This document shows positions 31,969-43,429 of a DNA stretch of 64,000 nucleotides, piece by piece. The notes under the pieces were generated by a model. It did no database searches. It had not been told where the DNA came from and saw nothing but the letters and a program-made list of their open reading frames with translations. A program made the position numbers and the translations under genes. Position 1 is the first letter of the stretch. Each line of letters opens with the position of its first letter. The DNA lies in NCBI RefSeq assembly GCF_050003625.1, contig NC_134397.1, positions 95,521,562 through 95,585,561 on the forward strand, given 5' to 3'. Source of the DNA: Haematobia irritans. Its lineage: Eukaryota; Arthropoda; Insecta; Diptera; Muscidae.

Positions 31969-32271
31969 ATGATTTTCAATTGCCCATTTATAGTGGTGAG
32001 GCGACGAAAAAGTGATGGCGAAAGCAACGACAACAATAGGATAAGGGTGTATATCAATCACGTGAGCTCGGGTAAAACTATACACCGCAATATGGTTTTC
32101 AAAATTGTGAGAAATTGTGAATTAACGCCATTTAATTATAAAATAGACGTTCACAACTCGGTATGCCTTTCAGATATGAGTTGCGATAATGATGTCCCAG
32201 ATTGGATTCCAGCCTTAGGCAAATGTTTGGTAGGTGGGAATGTGACGGCAACCAAATGGCGTTGGAAATAG
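31969..32271 (+). CDS. Unrecognised ORF truncated by MITE F3
   Basis: From an ATG at 31969 this frame runs 100 codons to TAG at 32269-32271. That TAG is itself the first three bases of the F3 inverted repeat, so the natural stop or next exon is unknown. The composition is varied, with five cysteines after the start, a basic R-R-R-K patch near residue 12, and D-V-P-D-W-I-P near residue 80. It lacks the repetition of other frames here. I do not recognise a family. It may be an exon of a displaced host gene, a transposon protein piece, or chance. Confidence 0.35.
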   Translation: MIFNCPFIVVRRRKSDGESNDNNRIRVYINHVSSGKTIHRNMVFKIVRNCELTPFNYKIDVHNSVCLSDMSCDNDVPDWIPALGKCLVGGNVTATKWRWK

Positions 32272-32719
32272 AGGTGTGGACGTGAGTAATATTTTACTCA
32301 CGCTTACGCACGCTCACGACGGAAAAATCTTACTCACGCAGGATATTGTTTGGTAGAACTCACGCTCACGCACACTCACGAAAAGAAAATTTGTACTCAC
32401 GCACGAAATGTCGTGACTCACGAGAAATGTCGTGACTAATTTACCTTAGAGACGTGTTTGAAAACATGAGCATGACTAAATTCGAGAGCGTTGTTAAACT
32501 CTTAACATCCCAGGTGTCACTAAAATTTTAAATGAATTCATCTCGTAAGCGTTTTATGTCCGTGGGCGGGATTTTTTTCGTGAGCGTATTTTTCCGAATT
32601 TCGTTACTCACGCACACTCACGAAGAAATTATTTTCGTGACCCACACTCACGCACGACTTTTGGTTTGATAATCACGCTCACGCACACTCACGTCGTTGC
32701 CATCTGCGAAAATTTTCGT
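32269..32719. mobile_element. MITE F3 (hAT-like), right end unclear
   Basis: It begins TAGAGGTGTGGACGTGAG and carries TCACGCACACTCACGA-type arrays on both strands, most similar to F1. The right terminus is not recognisable; a Tc1 remnant follows. Confidence 0.75.
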
Positions 32720-32724
32720 GATTT

Positions 32725-33324
32725 TTTGAAGGAAATATACACAAAATAGATAATTTATATGTTCTCAAGTATAATTTGGCCGAATCTGCCCATAAAATAC
32801 TTGCTATACAAAGTCAAAAAAGTATTACCTCATCCTCCTCAGAGCCCGGACATGAATCTAATCGAATACCTATGGACAAATATGAAAACGAAGCTGCAGA
32901 ACTTTAACATTTTAGCAAAGATACTCTCAAAAACATCCTTATTGATATATCGAGCCCAATACACGTAGATTTGACGAAAACCCTTACCCACTCAATACTA
33001 AAGAGACTCCAGGCAGTAGAAAACACTAAGGGCTTCCATACAAAATATTACAAATTTGTAATATTTAGTGTTTAAACCAATAACTTTTACTTATTTTTTG
33101 TGTACAAGTTTTTTTTTTTGCCAAGTGAAATTGACTCATTTTTGTTTTTGTGAATTATTTCCCAAAAGCAGAAAAAAACTAGGAATTATTTTTGTTCTTC
33201 TATTTTGTAGCCTGGATCTATAGCTTTAGTTTAAGGTATAATAAATATATATTTACTTCATATTTTCCATGTCGGTTCACAATTCATTTCAAATCGATGG
33301 GTGTACAACTTTTTTTGCTGACTG
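32725..33324 (+). pseudogene. Tc1-like transposase C-terminal remnant and right end
   Basis: The frame at 32759-32968 reads L-P-H-P-P-Q-S-P-D-M-N-L-I-E-Y-L-W, the third-carboxylate block of DD34E Tc1 transposases. After a frameshift R-L-Q-A-V-E-N-T-K-G-F-H-T-K-Y follows at about 33009-33053, the usual Tc1 C-terminus. The DNA end GTGTACAACTTTTTTTGCTGACTG followed by TA at 33325 looks like the right inverted repeat. The two upstream catalytic aspartates are absent. Confidence 0.8.
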
Positions 33325-33326
33325 TA

Positions 33327-33699
33327 TGTACAACAATAAATAACTTGTCTTGGCATTCTTCTTCGAAATTGGAAATTTGGTCCGCTGGAGAGAATTTTGG
33401 TCTGACTTTGGAACAAATTTGGTCCAAAATTAAATTTTGTTGAAGGAAAGACTACAACATTACACAGTGAGAGGAATCCAATGAAAATGGTGCTCTACTT
33501 GAGGCATATATTTTATTGTGGGTAATAAATATGCCTGCATTCATTTTAGTATGTATCTGGCACATGAACCAGGCACACCAAAAATTTTAAATGTTTAAGT
33601 AAATAATAGACTTAAATTAGTCGACATTTTCCGACCAAAGAAAAAGTCATAAAATAGCGGAGAGCATTAAAAATTTGAAAATTAAAAAAAAAGATTTAT
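33327..33699. other. Unassigned sequence
   Basis: No supported gene or repeat. Confidence 0.45.
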
Positions 33700-33846
33700 T
33701 TAAAAATAAAATACGCTTAGGGCGAAACCTAATATTTTTGCACAGTACAAACAATTGTTTGTGTGAACAAATTTTGAAAATATATATGCTTGAAGCAGGA
33801 TATGTTTGGGAATATATGTTACAGAGACGATTTTTCTTGATGCTGA
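33700..33846 (+). mobile_element. Family A 3'-end fragment
   Basis: ATATATGCTTGAAGCAGGAT and TATGTTACAGAGACGATTTTT correspond to the right end of family A. The 5' parts are absent. Confidence 0.65.
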
Positions 33847-35700
33847 ATGTTTTCGTTGTCTAAAATATCTATTATGACATAATCTATTTATACCAATAAA
33901 ATTACCTACAGCTACCATGACTCGAGGCGGGACCCCGATCCGGTAATTCTTTGGTATAACAACTAAAATCATACAAATAAGACGAGCGTCCGTGAAATCC
34001 TGAACGTCTATACATGAAGTTTGTTCATAAACATTCGCTTTAGCTCGCATTTAAAATTGTAATTAATGTAAAGTAATTGATTTGGACGAAAAAAACCAGC
34101 CTGCGTTGATATCAGGCTAACATGAAAAAAAATCGGTTTTTATTTGTTACATGAATACGCATTTTTGGTTTCATTTATATTCGTTCAAAATTTCGATTTT
34201 TTTCGATTCTAGTGTTCACTTCATTTTGCAATGGAAGTCTCATGGTGTTTTCTTTTCTTGTAAAAAATGCATTTTGCCCGGAATATGTACTTTTTAGGTT
34301 CTTTTCTAAAAACAATAGGCAAAAGTGCGAAAAAGACTTCGACTTCTGTAGAGACAAATTGCGGCCATTTTCAGCACTGCCGACAAACGAGAGTGCCCTG
34401 TTTGCTCCTTTGAATTCTATTCTGCCCGTTGAAACGATAGCATTTCTTGGGTTTCTGCCAACATTCAAAAACTGCGTATTCTCTACAAACAAAATGAAGG
34501 CAAAGAATTTTTTTTCAGAAAAGAAAACACCATTACTTACTGCTGATGATTCGCCCCATTGTCAACAGAGCTGCTTCTATGGTATAAATCATATACCATT
34601 ATTTGTACCATATATATTTATGATATAGGCAATTTTACAAATAGTTTGAGTTAAATATCGATTTAGGGTTAAACTTCCGCCTTCTAGAATAATACACTAT
34701 TCTTTATTCTTAAAGCAACGAATGTAGTTTTGTACATTCTCGTATATTTCCTTCAGGCAAATTTTCATTTGTAATACGAATTTATTATGAGACAACATGT
34801 CCATTAGATAATGTAATAAAATTATTTTGGACATTCAATCTTTAATGTACTCGGGACAAACTGGCTTTCAATGTGGCCTAATGGACATCCAGGATAACAT
34901 GTGTCCATGTGTTCAGGCCTACAATGACTCGTACCGCTGACATTGAGATGAATAGACTTCAATACCACAGGACATCTAACAAGGATTATGGGCATAATGT
35001 TGACAGAAATTGTTTGAGAATGTTCTGCAACACGATCAACCGCAAAACAAATTGGCATGATGGCAAGTCAAACACTCAGCTTATGATAGACAGGGCTAGG
35101 GAGTTTACGGCATTTCATGAATTACATGCATGCATTAAGTTGCACTTTTTTTGGATTTTATTATAGAATTACACCTTTGGTTGCATTCCAATGCCAATTT
35201 AATTTTCCATAAAATATCCTGTGGTTTTCAGACTTTAAATAGACAATATAAATTTTTGAGGATATATTTGTAACCACATGCCATACGAGAGCCACTCAGT
35301 CACACTTTTCTTTTGTTCCTTGTGCTAGCTAGGCTAGTGTGCTCAGACCGTATGCACGACAGGCTGGCTGGTTGGCCGACACACTATGGGTTTGGAAAAT
35401 GCCTTAATGCTGTAACCACTAATTGCATGTCAAAGTAACTGTTACCTGTAACGAGAGAATAGAAACGTAGTGGCATAAGATAAATGTTTGAATTGTAAAT
35501 TAAATATTGTGCAATGGCAAACAAAAAATGTGAGAAAAACAAAATCGAATAAATTGTGTGACAAGTTGAGATGCGATATAATTATCTAGAATATGGACTA
35601 TCTGCACTGACATCAAGTTGGAGCCATGAATCAGTGCAATTATTTGTCGTTATTCGCGTGTATCAGATTAACAGTACTAAAAACAAAAAAATATATATAT
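33847..35700. other. Unassigned, possibly single-copy sequence
   Basis: No element family recognised. A 138-codon plus frame at 34212-34628 overlaps a 105-codon minus frame, and neither shows a domain or signal I can defend. The texture differs from the surrounding repeats, so this may be host intergenic DNA. Confidence 0.45.
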
Positions 35701-35814
35701 AATAAAAAAGACGACATTAGAGTGGGTCCATTTTATATTGGCTCATATTTTATATAGCCTCCATAACAACCGACGCAGCTATTTTTATTCGATTTGCTTG
35801 AAATTTGCATTCTA
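35701..35814. repeat. Possible DINE-type internal fragment
   Basis: TATAGCCTCCATA...CGATTTGCTTGAAATTTG resembles DINE D/E unit text. It ends at TA (35813-35814), where a reversed family A element starts. Confidence 0.4.
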
Positions 35815-36019
35815 CACCTTCAAAAAAAATCGCTTCTCTAACATATGTTCCAAACATATTTTGCAGGAAGCACATATATTATTGGATACTGCCAAAGGTT
35901 AGGTTAGGTTAAAGTGTCAGCCCGATTAAGATTCAGGCTCACTTAGACTATTCAGTCCATTAACTAAAAGTACCTATTACATATGGGCACTTCTAATTTT
36001 AACCGCTGAACCTTGTCGA

Positions 36020-36820
36020 TTATTTTCTTCTGTTGAACCAAACAGATTGTTCCAAAAACATTAGCAGACTGCTTAAGTTAACGTTTTCCAGGTCCGCCAG
36101 TAATCTGAAGCTATATGCCCCTAAAATTTGCTTACGCCTTACACAAAATGCAGGACACTCACACAAGAGGTGTTTTATTGATTCCTTTTCCTCCGCATCA
36201 TGACAGCTCATACAATACTTCACGCCAATAGTTTTTGCAAAATCGCCTATCAGGCATCGACCCGTTATAGCAGATATCAGGAGTGATATCTGGCGTCTCG
36301 AGAACACTAGCATATCAAGTGTGCGGTTTAAGTTTAAATGGGGCCATATTTGCTTGGTGTCGTTACAACCCTTGCAATTCTCCCATCGAACATTTGCCAT
36401 CATAACAGCATTCTCACGCAGCATGAGCTTGCGGGTAGCCAGGGGCATACCAACAGATTCTAGTTCCCCTGGAATATGTAAGGTAGTTCCTAGCCTTGCC
36501 AACTCATCCGCTTCGCAGTTCCCCGGTATGTTCCTATGGCCAGGCACCCATATTAGGTGAATATTGTGCTGCTCAGCCATCTCATTGAGAGATTTGCGGC
36601 AGTCGATGGCCGTTTTCGAGTTGAGGAACACATAGTCCAAGGATTTTATTGCAGGTTGACTGTCTGGGTATATATTAATGCCAATATTGCTTGGAGCATT
36701 ACTTCTCAGCCAATTAACAACTTCTCTTATTGCTAATATTTCAGCCTGATCAGGTAATCTTTTCACTATTCGAAGTTCCAGATCTTTAGAATATACTCCG
36801 AAACCCACTTGTCCATCCAA
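36020..36820 (-). pseudogene. LINE-B1 RNase H and C-terminal Cys/His domain
   Basis: The 266-codon frame shows Q-A-E-I-L-A-I (E), Y-P-D-S-Q-P-A-I (D), W-V-P-G-H (H) and N-C-E-A-D-E-L (D), then a C-M-S-C...H-L-L-C-E-C cluster. The first catalytic aspartate block Y-T-D-G-S-K is only partly present because about 45 bp present in LINE-B2 (51152-51198) are missing. A 15-bp gap also lies before Q-A-E. The protein is therefore defective. Confidence 0.85.
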
Positions 36821-36825
36821 TTTGG

Positions 36826-37462
36826 AGCCATCAGTGTAGAAACCTCACTGTTGGGAATTAGAGTCTCAAACTTTTTGTCGAAAAGTGGTCTCACCAAATT
36901 GTAATCCACTACGTTAGGCACATCTGGCATTATTTTGAGGACCGAAATGTGATCGTAACTTTTTTCCAACCACAGCGATAGCTCGCGCAACCGCACAGCC
37001 ATTGTTGCAGCTGACTGTTTGGCCAAAATGTCTAAAGGCAATAGATGCAGTATGACATTAAGGGAAATTGTTCCTGTCTTGCTGAATGCACCTGAGATAC
37101 ACAAGCACGCCATACGCTGAACTTTGTCTAAACTTGTCGGCTGGTGAAGTGCCGGCCACCAGACTACAACACCATATAGCATTATAGGTCTAACCACTGT
37201 CGTGTATAGCCAATGCACAATTTTTGGTTTTAGTCCCCACTTTTTCCCTATTGCCTTTTTGCACGAGTATAAAGCTACCGTTGCTTTCCTCGCCCTTTTT
37301 TCAATATTAAGCTTAAAGTTCGCCTCCCTGTCCAAAATAACGCCAAGATATTTTGCACACTCGCCAAAGGGAATTTCAATATGTTACCCCCTAAGGAAAT
37401 GGATATAACCGTGGGAGTTTTGCGATCCTTGCAGTACATGACTAGTTCTGTCTTTGCAGGAT
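36826..37462 (-). pseudogene. LINE-B1 RT C-terminal (thumb) region
   Basis: The frame at 36766-37335 reads A-L-Y-S-C-K-K-A-I-G-K-K-W-G, then V-R-P-I-M-L-Y-G-V-V-V-W-W and C-L-C-I-S-G-A-F. These align with the same region of LINE-A (Y-S-C-Q-K...R-P-V-A-T-Y-G-C-H-V-W-W). The RT catalytic core lies beyond the 5' truncation. Confidence 0.85.
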
Positions 37463-37837
37463 AATGCCGAAGCATTAATATGTTTGTTTTATGTGAACAT
37501 ATTATATGTTTGGAAGAATTTTGAGCCCAAAAATATTATATGCTTGGAAGAATTTTCCCCAAAGAAGATTGTGCTCATTCTCTCACATAATTTTCACTTC
37601 CACGAAATTTTTTAGTTCTTGGCACCTTTTTCTGTAATACTAATAATGTTGAAGAAATTATTCAATTTTATAAATTTTACCTTTCGTCTGGACAGAGAAT
37701 CGAACCGAACCACACATACAGTTTGTAAGCCAACACACTTTCCACTGGGCTACGTAGCTGTTAGAGTCACCAGTAGACAATTATCGTTATAAGTTACATT
37801 TATATAGTATAGTTAGCAACGCCCACCACGTGGAGCA

Positions 37838-37905
37838 GTGGTTAGCATGTCTGCCTTGCAGGCAAAGGATCGTGGGTTCAATCTCTGCTCCGACCGAACA
37901 CAAGT
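37838..37905 (+). other. tRNA-like module in reversed family A
   Basis: GTGGAGCAGTGGTTAGCATG (A-box region) and GTGGGTTCAATCTCTGC (B-box region). It is the same module as 5740-5814 in opposite orientation, and the partner module lies at 37692-37760 on the minus strand. Confidence 0.6.
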
Positions 37906-38305
37906 TTTTTTTTAATTTACACATTTATACTTATACTAAATTTTTATAATGAAACTTCGAAATGTGGGTTATTAAGGATTCACAGTCAAAAACAGTGCTT
38001 GAAATAAACGAAATGGACTGAGCTTTTGGATAAAATAATATTTTTTTATTGCAAAAATAACAATTTTGTTACAAAAAACTGTTTTTGGTATAAGAGATTA
38101 AAATTTTGGAAGGAATTCAAAAACATTTTGGAAGGAATTATTTGAACGAAAAACAAAAGAAGAAGTCGAGTATAAACATAGATAAATAATTTTATAATGT
38201 ACACATACATTTATTTAGGCGTGAACAGTTTTTTACTAGCATTTAACGCCATTTTAAATGCATTTAAAACTTATCGTGTTTTGCACTTAGTTTTAGTTTA
38301 TATCC

Positions 38306-38521
38306 ATATCCATGTCATAGCTTCTATAAAGACGTTTTTCCCGATTTGGCTTCTTGAGGGCATGGACGCCTTCAAATTGTCAATGTGGTTGCGTTTATAT
38401 CTTCTGATGGAACGTTGCTCTATTTTATGGTGGATCGTTACTCATTATAACATGGCACTAACGTCGGAGGACTTTTATAAATATACTCGTGCTTGTATTC
38501 TAGTTTCTATAGCAATCGATT
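38306..38521. other. Unassigned sequence
   Basis: CCCGATTTGGCTTCTTGAGGG hints at DINE D-type text. Otherwise unassigned. Confidence 0.35.
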
Positions 38522-38588
38522 CTCTAAATTAGAGGTCTGCATGGAATAACATTTCAATGCATGTATGCAATTCGCTGCCGAATACAGC

Positions 38589-39701
38589 CAGTGTTACCGT
38601 TGTGCGACTTTAGTAGCATTTTGCAACCTTTTTTAAGTCATGCGACTTATATGCGACTTTTTTAAAATATGTAAAATGTGCGACTTTAGTCGCACGCATG
38701 CGACTAAAGTGGCACAAAAGGGAAGTGCTTAAATTTTAAGCAATTTTTATAAGTGGAAATTCATCCCCGTGCGCCCTACGCGAAGCCACCGAAATGGCCC
38801 GCCTTGTATACAAAGGGTCATGGATTCAAACCCAGTTTCGACCAAAGAGCAAAATGTGTTTCTACGGTGGATGCTGAATGTTTCAAAGCTTCTCCACCAC
38901 AATGTGAGACGCCAGAACTCGGCTATAAAAAAGAGTTCACTTTTCAATGACAAGTTGTCATTGAGCTAAACATAGAAGCACTCATAACTAAGAGAGTATC
39001 ACAATGGACACCTAACATACGATACCTACCCTACATGGTGTTCTGGTTTGTTAAGTCGTTGTTTTGTTGCATATCATTTCAACCACTAGCTCCGTTCGAG
39101 TACCCACTAATTTTTGATAATTATCACAAATTTTTACTGGAGTCTTTCGTTTACTCCAAAAAGCCAGCAAAAGAGAGCCAGAGTGAAATCAAATTTGAAA
39201 TTTTAGGAATAGATAAGTTGCAAGGTTTTGCTAGGATTTTTTTCCCAGTAAAATCTTGCAAGAGTTAGCCATAAACAAATAATACGTGCAATATATTTCA
39301 CAGAGTCAATTAGGAGTGTATTACAAAAAAAAATATTTTTGTTTTTTTAATTGATTTAAATGCTTTTAATTGGCTGATAGTAAATTGGCACTTGATGGCG
39401 TTCTCGTACATTTCTGCTAATTTTAGGAAGGAGAAAAAAATCAATTTTTTATTTATTGCAAGTTTACGTTTTACTGGATTTTATGATACAATAAGTTGCT
39501 AAAGTTGCTAAAAATATCTCTTTATGTTAAAGGAAGTGTTCCTTTATTGTTTTTGTGTCGATTTATAGAAGATTTTTTGTAATAAAAATACTTCACAAAT
39601 GTATAAGACTTTTTTATCATTATGCTACTTTTTTTTTTGCGACCTTTTTTTGAGTATGCGACTTTTTTGCGACTTTTTCAAAATTTCCAACGGTAACACT
39701 G
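38589..39701. mobile_element. Inner hAT-like element with GCGACTTT motifs
   Basis: Perfect 14-bp inverted ends CAGTGTTACCGTTG and CAACGGTAACACTG, with a perfect 8-bp duplication AATACAGC (38581-38588, 39702-39709). GCGACTTT words cluster at both ends. A SINE lies inside. The 1113 bp encode no transposase. Confidence 0.9.
38765..39036 (+). mobile_element. SINE (plus orientation), diverged
   Basis: A tRNA-like head (B box GGATTCAAACC near 38822), then GTTTCAAAGCTTCTC, CTCGGCTATAAAAA and GTCATTGAGCTAAACATAGA in the same order as the reverse complement of the SINE at 6356-6701. The tail retains CACAATGGAC and degenerate ACCTAAC text. Confidence 0.75.
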
Positions 39702-40282
39702 AATACAGCACATACACTATCTTTCTCTCAGAGCGCAAATAGTGAAGAGAAGCGAATGTTTGTTTATCAAATACTAACGAATACTTATCCGTAACAATAT
39801 GTGGTCCGAAAAAAAGAAACATAAAAATTTAAAAAAGAGTACAACATGTATTCTGTTCACTTCACGTGGTACCACGATTATTTCTCAGCTATGTGCGAAA
39901 CAAAACTTTTACATTGTTTCTAATCAAATGAATTTATGAATTTATGGCACACACGATCAATGTTAGCCGTTCTGTATAACAAACCGAAACTCTCAAACTG
40001 CACGGCGTGGATGTAGTACTCTTTGTTCTCGCTACATACGTGATTGCTCTGAGTACGCTTAAATAAGAGCGAAAGAGGAATATGTATTCGTTGGTAGAGA
40101 AGACATCGGAGTAACAACGAGAAGTTATTCGTATTTCGACTCTTCGAATAAGTGTACTCATATAGAAAGTACACGTGTATCCTACATATACAAATGGAAT
40201 TGTGCAGACCTCTACTCTATATGTTGTTTTCGGAAATTGACGGCATTTAAAAGAGTTTATATTTATATATGCGGTATACTGC

Positions 40283-40476
40283 GAGTTTTCGGCGGCGTTC
40301 CACATTGCAATGAAATCACTTAGAGAAGCTTTGAAACACTCAGAAATGTCACCAGCATTACTGAGGTGTTATAATCCACCGCTGAAAAATGTATTTGTGT
40401 TCGGTCGAAGCAGGAATCGAACTCACGATCTTGTGTATGCAAGGCGGGCATGCTAACCATTACACCACGGTGGCTC
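40283..40476 (-). mobile_element. SINE fragment (minus orientation)
   Basis: On the minus strand: tRNA-like head with A box GTGTAATGGTTAGCATG and B box GAGTTCGATTCC, then the body to CGCCGAAAACTC. The LINE-like tail is missing. The head is the best preserved of the three copies. Confidence 0.8.
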
Positions 40477-40739
40477 TGGGTTTTTTATAAATATAAATCG
40501 GCGTGGTTGACAGTTTGCTTGCACCCACGTTGTAGCTAAATCCGATTTTTGTCGCAGAAATTTTCAGTTTCAAAAAATTGACGTTGCATTCAGACGTTTA
40601 TTATAGGCCAACTTATGCAAATTGCTTTTGACTAAAAATCTCAAAAATTATTATTATAAAAAATCTGAAATATGACGTTTTAATGCCTTAGGATATTAAA
40701 AATAGTTTTTGAAATCAAATCGAAGAATCCTGTATGTAT

Positions 40740-40855
40740 TTTTAGCATTTGCTACGTTTTTTACGTTTTATACAGGTGTATGACATTTTCGACGTTTACA
40801 ACTTTTTGACAGTAGAAACCCCAAAAAATTGATACTCGGCCCATCTCTGGTTAGC
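40740..40855 (-). repeat. hAT I-related terminal fragment
   Basis: On the minus strand CAGAGATGGGCC...AAAAAGTTGTAAACGTCG matches the left end of element I at 31257. The other end is not identified. Confidence 0.6.
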
Positions 40856-40919
40856 GTTGAATTGAATATAACATTTTTGAGACCTACATGGATTAATGAA
40901 AATTTCTTTTAACTGGGAA

Positions 40920-42414
40920 AAATATTCTTGATCAGGGAGAAATTCTAAGACGATATAACCATGTCCGTCTGTCTGTCTGTCTGTTGCAATCACGCTACAG
41001 TCTTCAAGAATGGAGCAATCGTGCTGAAATTTTGCACAAACTCTGCAGGCTGGTCAAGTTCGAAGATGGGCAATATCGGTCCAGGTTTTGATATAGTCCC
41101 CATATAAACTGACCTCCCGATTTGGGGCCTTGGTCTTATAGAAATCGTAGTTTTTATCCACTTTGCTTGAAATTTGAAATCTTGAGGTATTGTATGACCA
41201 TAAAGAGGTGTGCCAAAAATGGTGAGTATCGGTCAATGTTTTGGTATAGCCCCCATATAGACCGATCTCCCGATTTTACTTCTTGGGCTTATAGAAACCG
41301 TAGTTTTCATCCAAATTGCTTGAAATTGCAAATCTAGAGGTATTTTCGGACCATAAAGAGGTGTGCCGAAAATTGTGAGTAACGGCCCATGTTTTGGTAT
41401 AGCCCCCTATAGACCGATCTCCCGATTTTATTTCTTGGGCTTCTAGAATCCGTAGTTTTTATTCAATTGTCCCGAAATTGGAAATCGGGAGGTACTTTTG
41501 AACCATAGAAATGTGTGCCTAAAATGGTGAGTATCGGTCCATGTTTTGGTATGGTCCCCATATAAACCGACCTCCCGATTTGGGGTCTTGGGCTTATAGA
41601 AACCGTAGTTTTTATCATATTTCCCTGAAATTGGAAATCTAGATGTATTTTAGGACCATAAAGAGGTGTGCCGAAAATGGTGAGTATCGGTCCATATTTT
41701 GGTATAGCCCCCATATATACCGATTTCCCGATTTTACTTCTTGGGCTTCTAGAATCCGAAGTTTTTATCCTATTTGCCTGAAATTGGAAATCTAGAGGTA
41801 TTTTCGGGTCATAAAGAGGTGTGCCGATCGGTGAGTATCGGTCCATATTTTAGTATAGCCCCCATAAGAACGATCTCCCGATTTAACTCCTTGGGTTTCT
41901 AGAAACCGTAGTTTTTATCCGATTTGCCGGAAATTGTAAATATTCTGGTATTTTAGGCTCACAAAAACGTATATCGGATTAGTATTTTATCGGTTTGGTA
42001 ATACCTCCATATAGACCGATTTCACTTCTTGAGGGTATAGAAGGCGCACTGATCATGAAAATTGCTTGAAACTCAATGTAAAATTTCCAGATTTTACTTC
42101 TCGGGTGAAAATCTACTGATTTAAGATTTCAAATGAAGACGTTATTTTATAATTTTCTTGCACACTTACAAGAGATGTTAATGATTCCTCTAAAACTCAA
42201 ACAAAAATGGTTCTTATAAATCCAGAATCTGATATAGTCTTCATAGGTAAAATCTTGAAATTTATCTTGGGGAAGTGTACTAGTTGATCTGCTCTGCTTG
42301 GGAGAATATCTGTCATCAAACCCCCCTGAAATTTCAAAGGAAACCCTAATATTTGATTCACGGTGGTGGGTATTTAAGATTCGGCCCGGCCGAACTTACT
42401 GCTGTATATACTTG
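40920..42414 (+). mobile_element. DINE-1/Helentron-like element D3, 5'-truncated
   Basis: It starts inside the conserved block (TCTTGATCAGGGAGAAATTC) with GTCTGTCTG repeats, then about six 153-bp units (anchors at 41096, 41249, 41402, 41554, 41707, 41858), and ends with hairpin GATTCGGCCCGGCCGAAC and terminal CTTG. It is more diverged from D1 and D2 than they are from each other. Confidence 0.85.
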
Positions 42415-42424
42415 TTTTATCATA

Positions 42425-42943
42425 CACTCAAAAAAAAGTGAACTCACTATTTCACTAAAGCCAATTTAACTATATTTTAGTTCATGAACTTATTATATTT
42501 GGCGAAAGTTTCATTTACTCTAATAATTTTTAGTGTACGTTAGTTAAATGAACTAAAAGACGAGAAAAAATTATACACAAGTTAAGGATAGAGATTTACT
42601 AAATTCGTATTTGTCATAAAATAGTTCATTATTTCTTCAACTTTGTAAATTTGACTACAAAAGCGCCCATCATGAACTTCGTATGTCACTAAAGACATTT
42701 TTGCAATTTTGAACTCCAATTTTTTCCTTCAAATTACAAAAATTTCTTTAAAAAGTGAAAAAAAAAATTATTTATGTCTAATAAATTTTCTTGAATTTGT
42801 CGAAAAATATTTACTTATTTTTGTGATATCGGCGCAATGTCAGCGCTTGTAATACTGTTTAGTTAAAAATTTCTATAAATATTCAAAATTTTCTAAAATT
42901 AATCAAAAGTTTTCTTCCTGGTGGGTTCACTGTTTTTTCAGTG
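42425..42943. mobile_element. MITE C2 (Tc1/mariner-like)
   Basis: CACTCAAAAAAAAGTGAAC and GTTCACTGTTTTTTCAGTG ends, with TA at 42423-42424 and 42944-42945. It is in inverse orientation to C1. 519 bp, non-coding. Confidence 0.85.
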
Positions 42944-42945
42944 TA

Positions 42946-43429
42946 TGGTACTAAAATTTAATCAAAATCCTATTCAGCACTACTTAAATTCAGACTCGAC
43001 TATAAAATATGACATGTTCCAAGTAAACAGCGCCTTTGAAATAAGGTCTCAAAAGACACCTCATATCCTCGACCACTTTTTAGCTTGTTAGTCAATTACA
43101 AATAATCATTGCATTTAATTTTGAAGACTTGTTCCCGATTTTGTATGGAAAAAATGGCCACAATTCAATAGAATTTCCTTTTATATAGAAAGACTCATTC
43201 ATAAAATTCGAATCTCGTAACTCTAAGGATATGGATATGGACAATTTTTTTTATCTGCACTCAAAAACCGACCAGGAAAGAAATTGTTGTTAATTTTAGG
43301 AAATTGTACTACAAACATAGATTTCATACTGCATTGCAAACTTCGATATCACAGTTTTGTTGTCAATAAACTTTTTGTCAGTGTAACATAGATATTGTGG
43401 CTGCAGTTAGTGACATTTATGTTACGACG
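42946..43429. other. Unassigned, with a short C-like piece
   Basis: CACTCAAAAACCGACCAGGAAAG at about 43259 resembles the start of family C. The rest is unassigned. Confidence 0.4.

Larger units (their letters stand above)
35895..37462 (-). mobile_element. LINE-B1: 5'-truncated RNase H LINE
   Basis: Minus-strand retrotransposon ending in CCTAACC repeats at 35895-35910, with the GAATAGTCTAAGTGAGCC tail module. Similar 7-10 bp texts (TGCCAAA at about 35888, TGCCGAA at about 37465) may be a diverged target duplication. It carries the RT C-terminal region and RNase H only. It is closely related to LINE-B2 but has its own deletions. Confidence 0.8.
35815..38305 (-). mobile_element. Family A element, long form (reverse), hosting LINE-B1
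   Basis: On the minus strand its 3' end reads CGATTTTTTTTGAAGGTG (35815-35833). The CATATTATATGTTTGG field, both tRNA-like modules (37692-37760 and 37838-37905) and the TTCTTTTGTT region follow. It is truncated at about 38305 before the 5' motif field. LINE-B1 interrupts it in GGATACTGCC|...|GAAGCATTAATATG. Confidence 0.7.
38530..40214. mobile_element. Outer hAT-like element, split by a second hAT
   Basis: The ends are TAGAGGTCTGCA and TGCAGACCTCTA, flanked by CTCTAAAT (38522-38529) and CTCTATAT (40215-40222). This is an 8-bp duplication with one mismatch that fits nTnnnnAn. Excluding the inner element and its duplication, about 0.56 kb remains. Frames at 39920-40305 show no transposase. Confidence 0.75.

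Noticed and set aside
34212..34628. 138-codon plus-strand frame as a gene
   Set aside because: It overlaps a 105-codon minus frame with no recognisable motif in either. Length alone is weak evidence in this DNA.
37838..37905. Functional tRNA gene
   Set aside because: A and B boxes are visible, but there is no pairing acceptor stem, and the module repeats inside family A elements.
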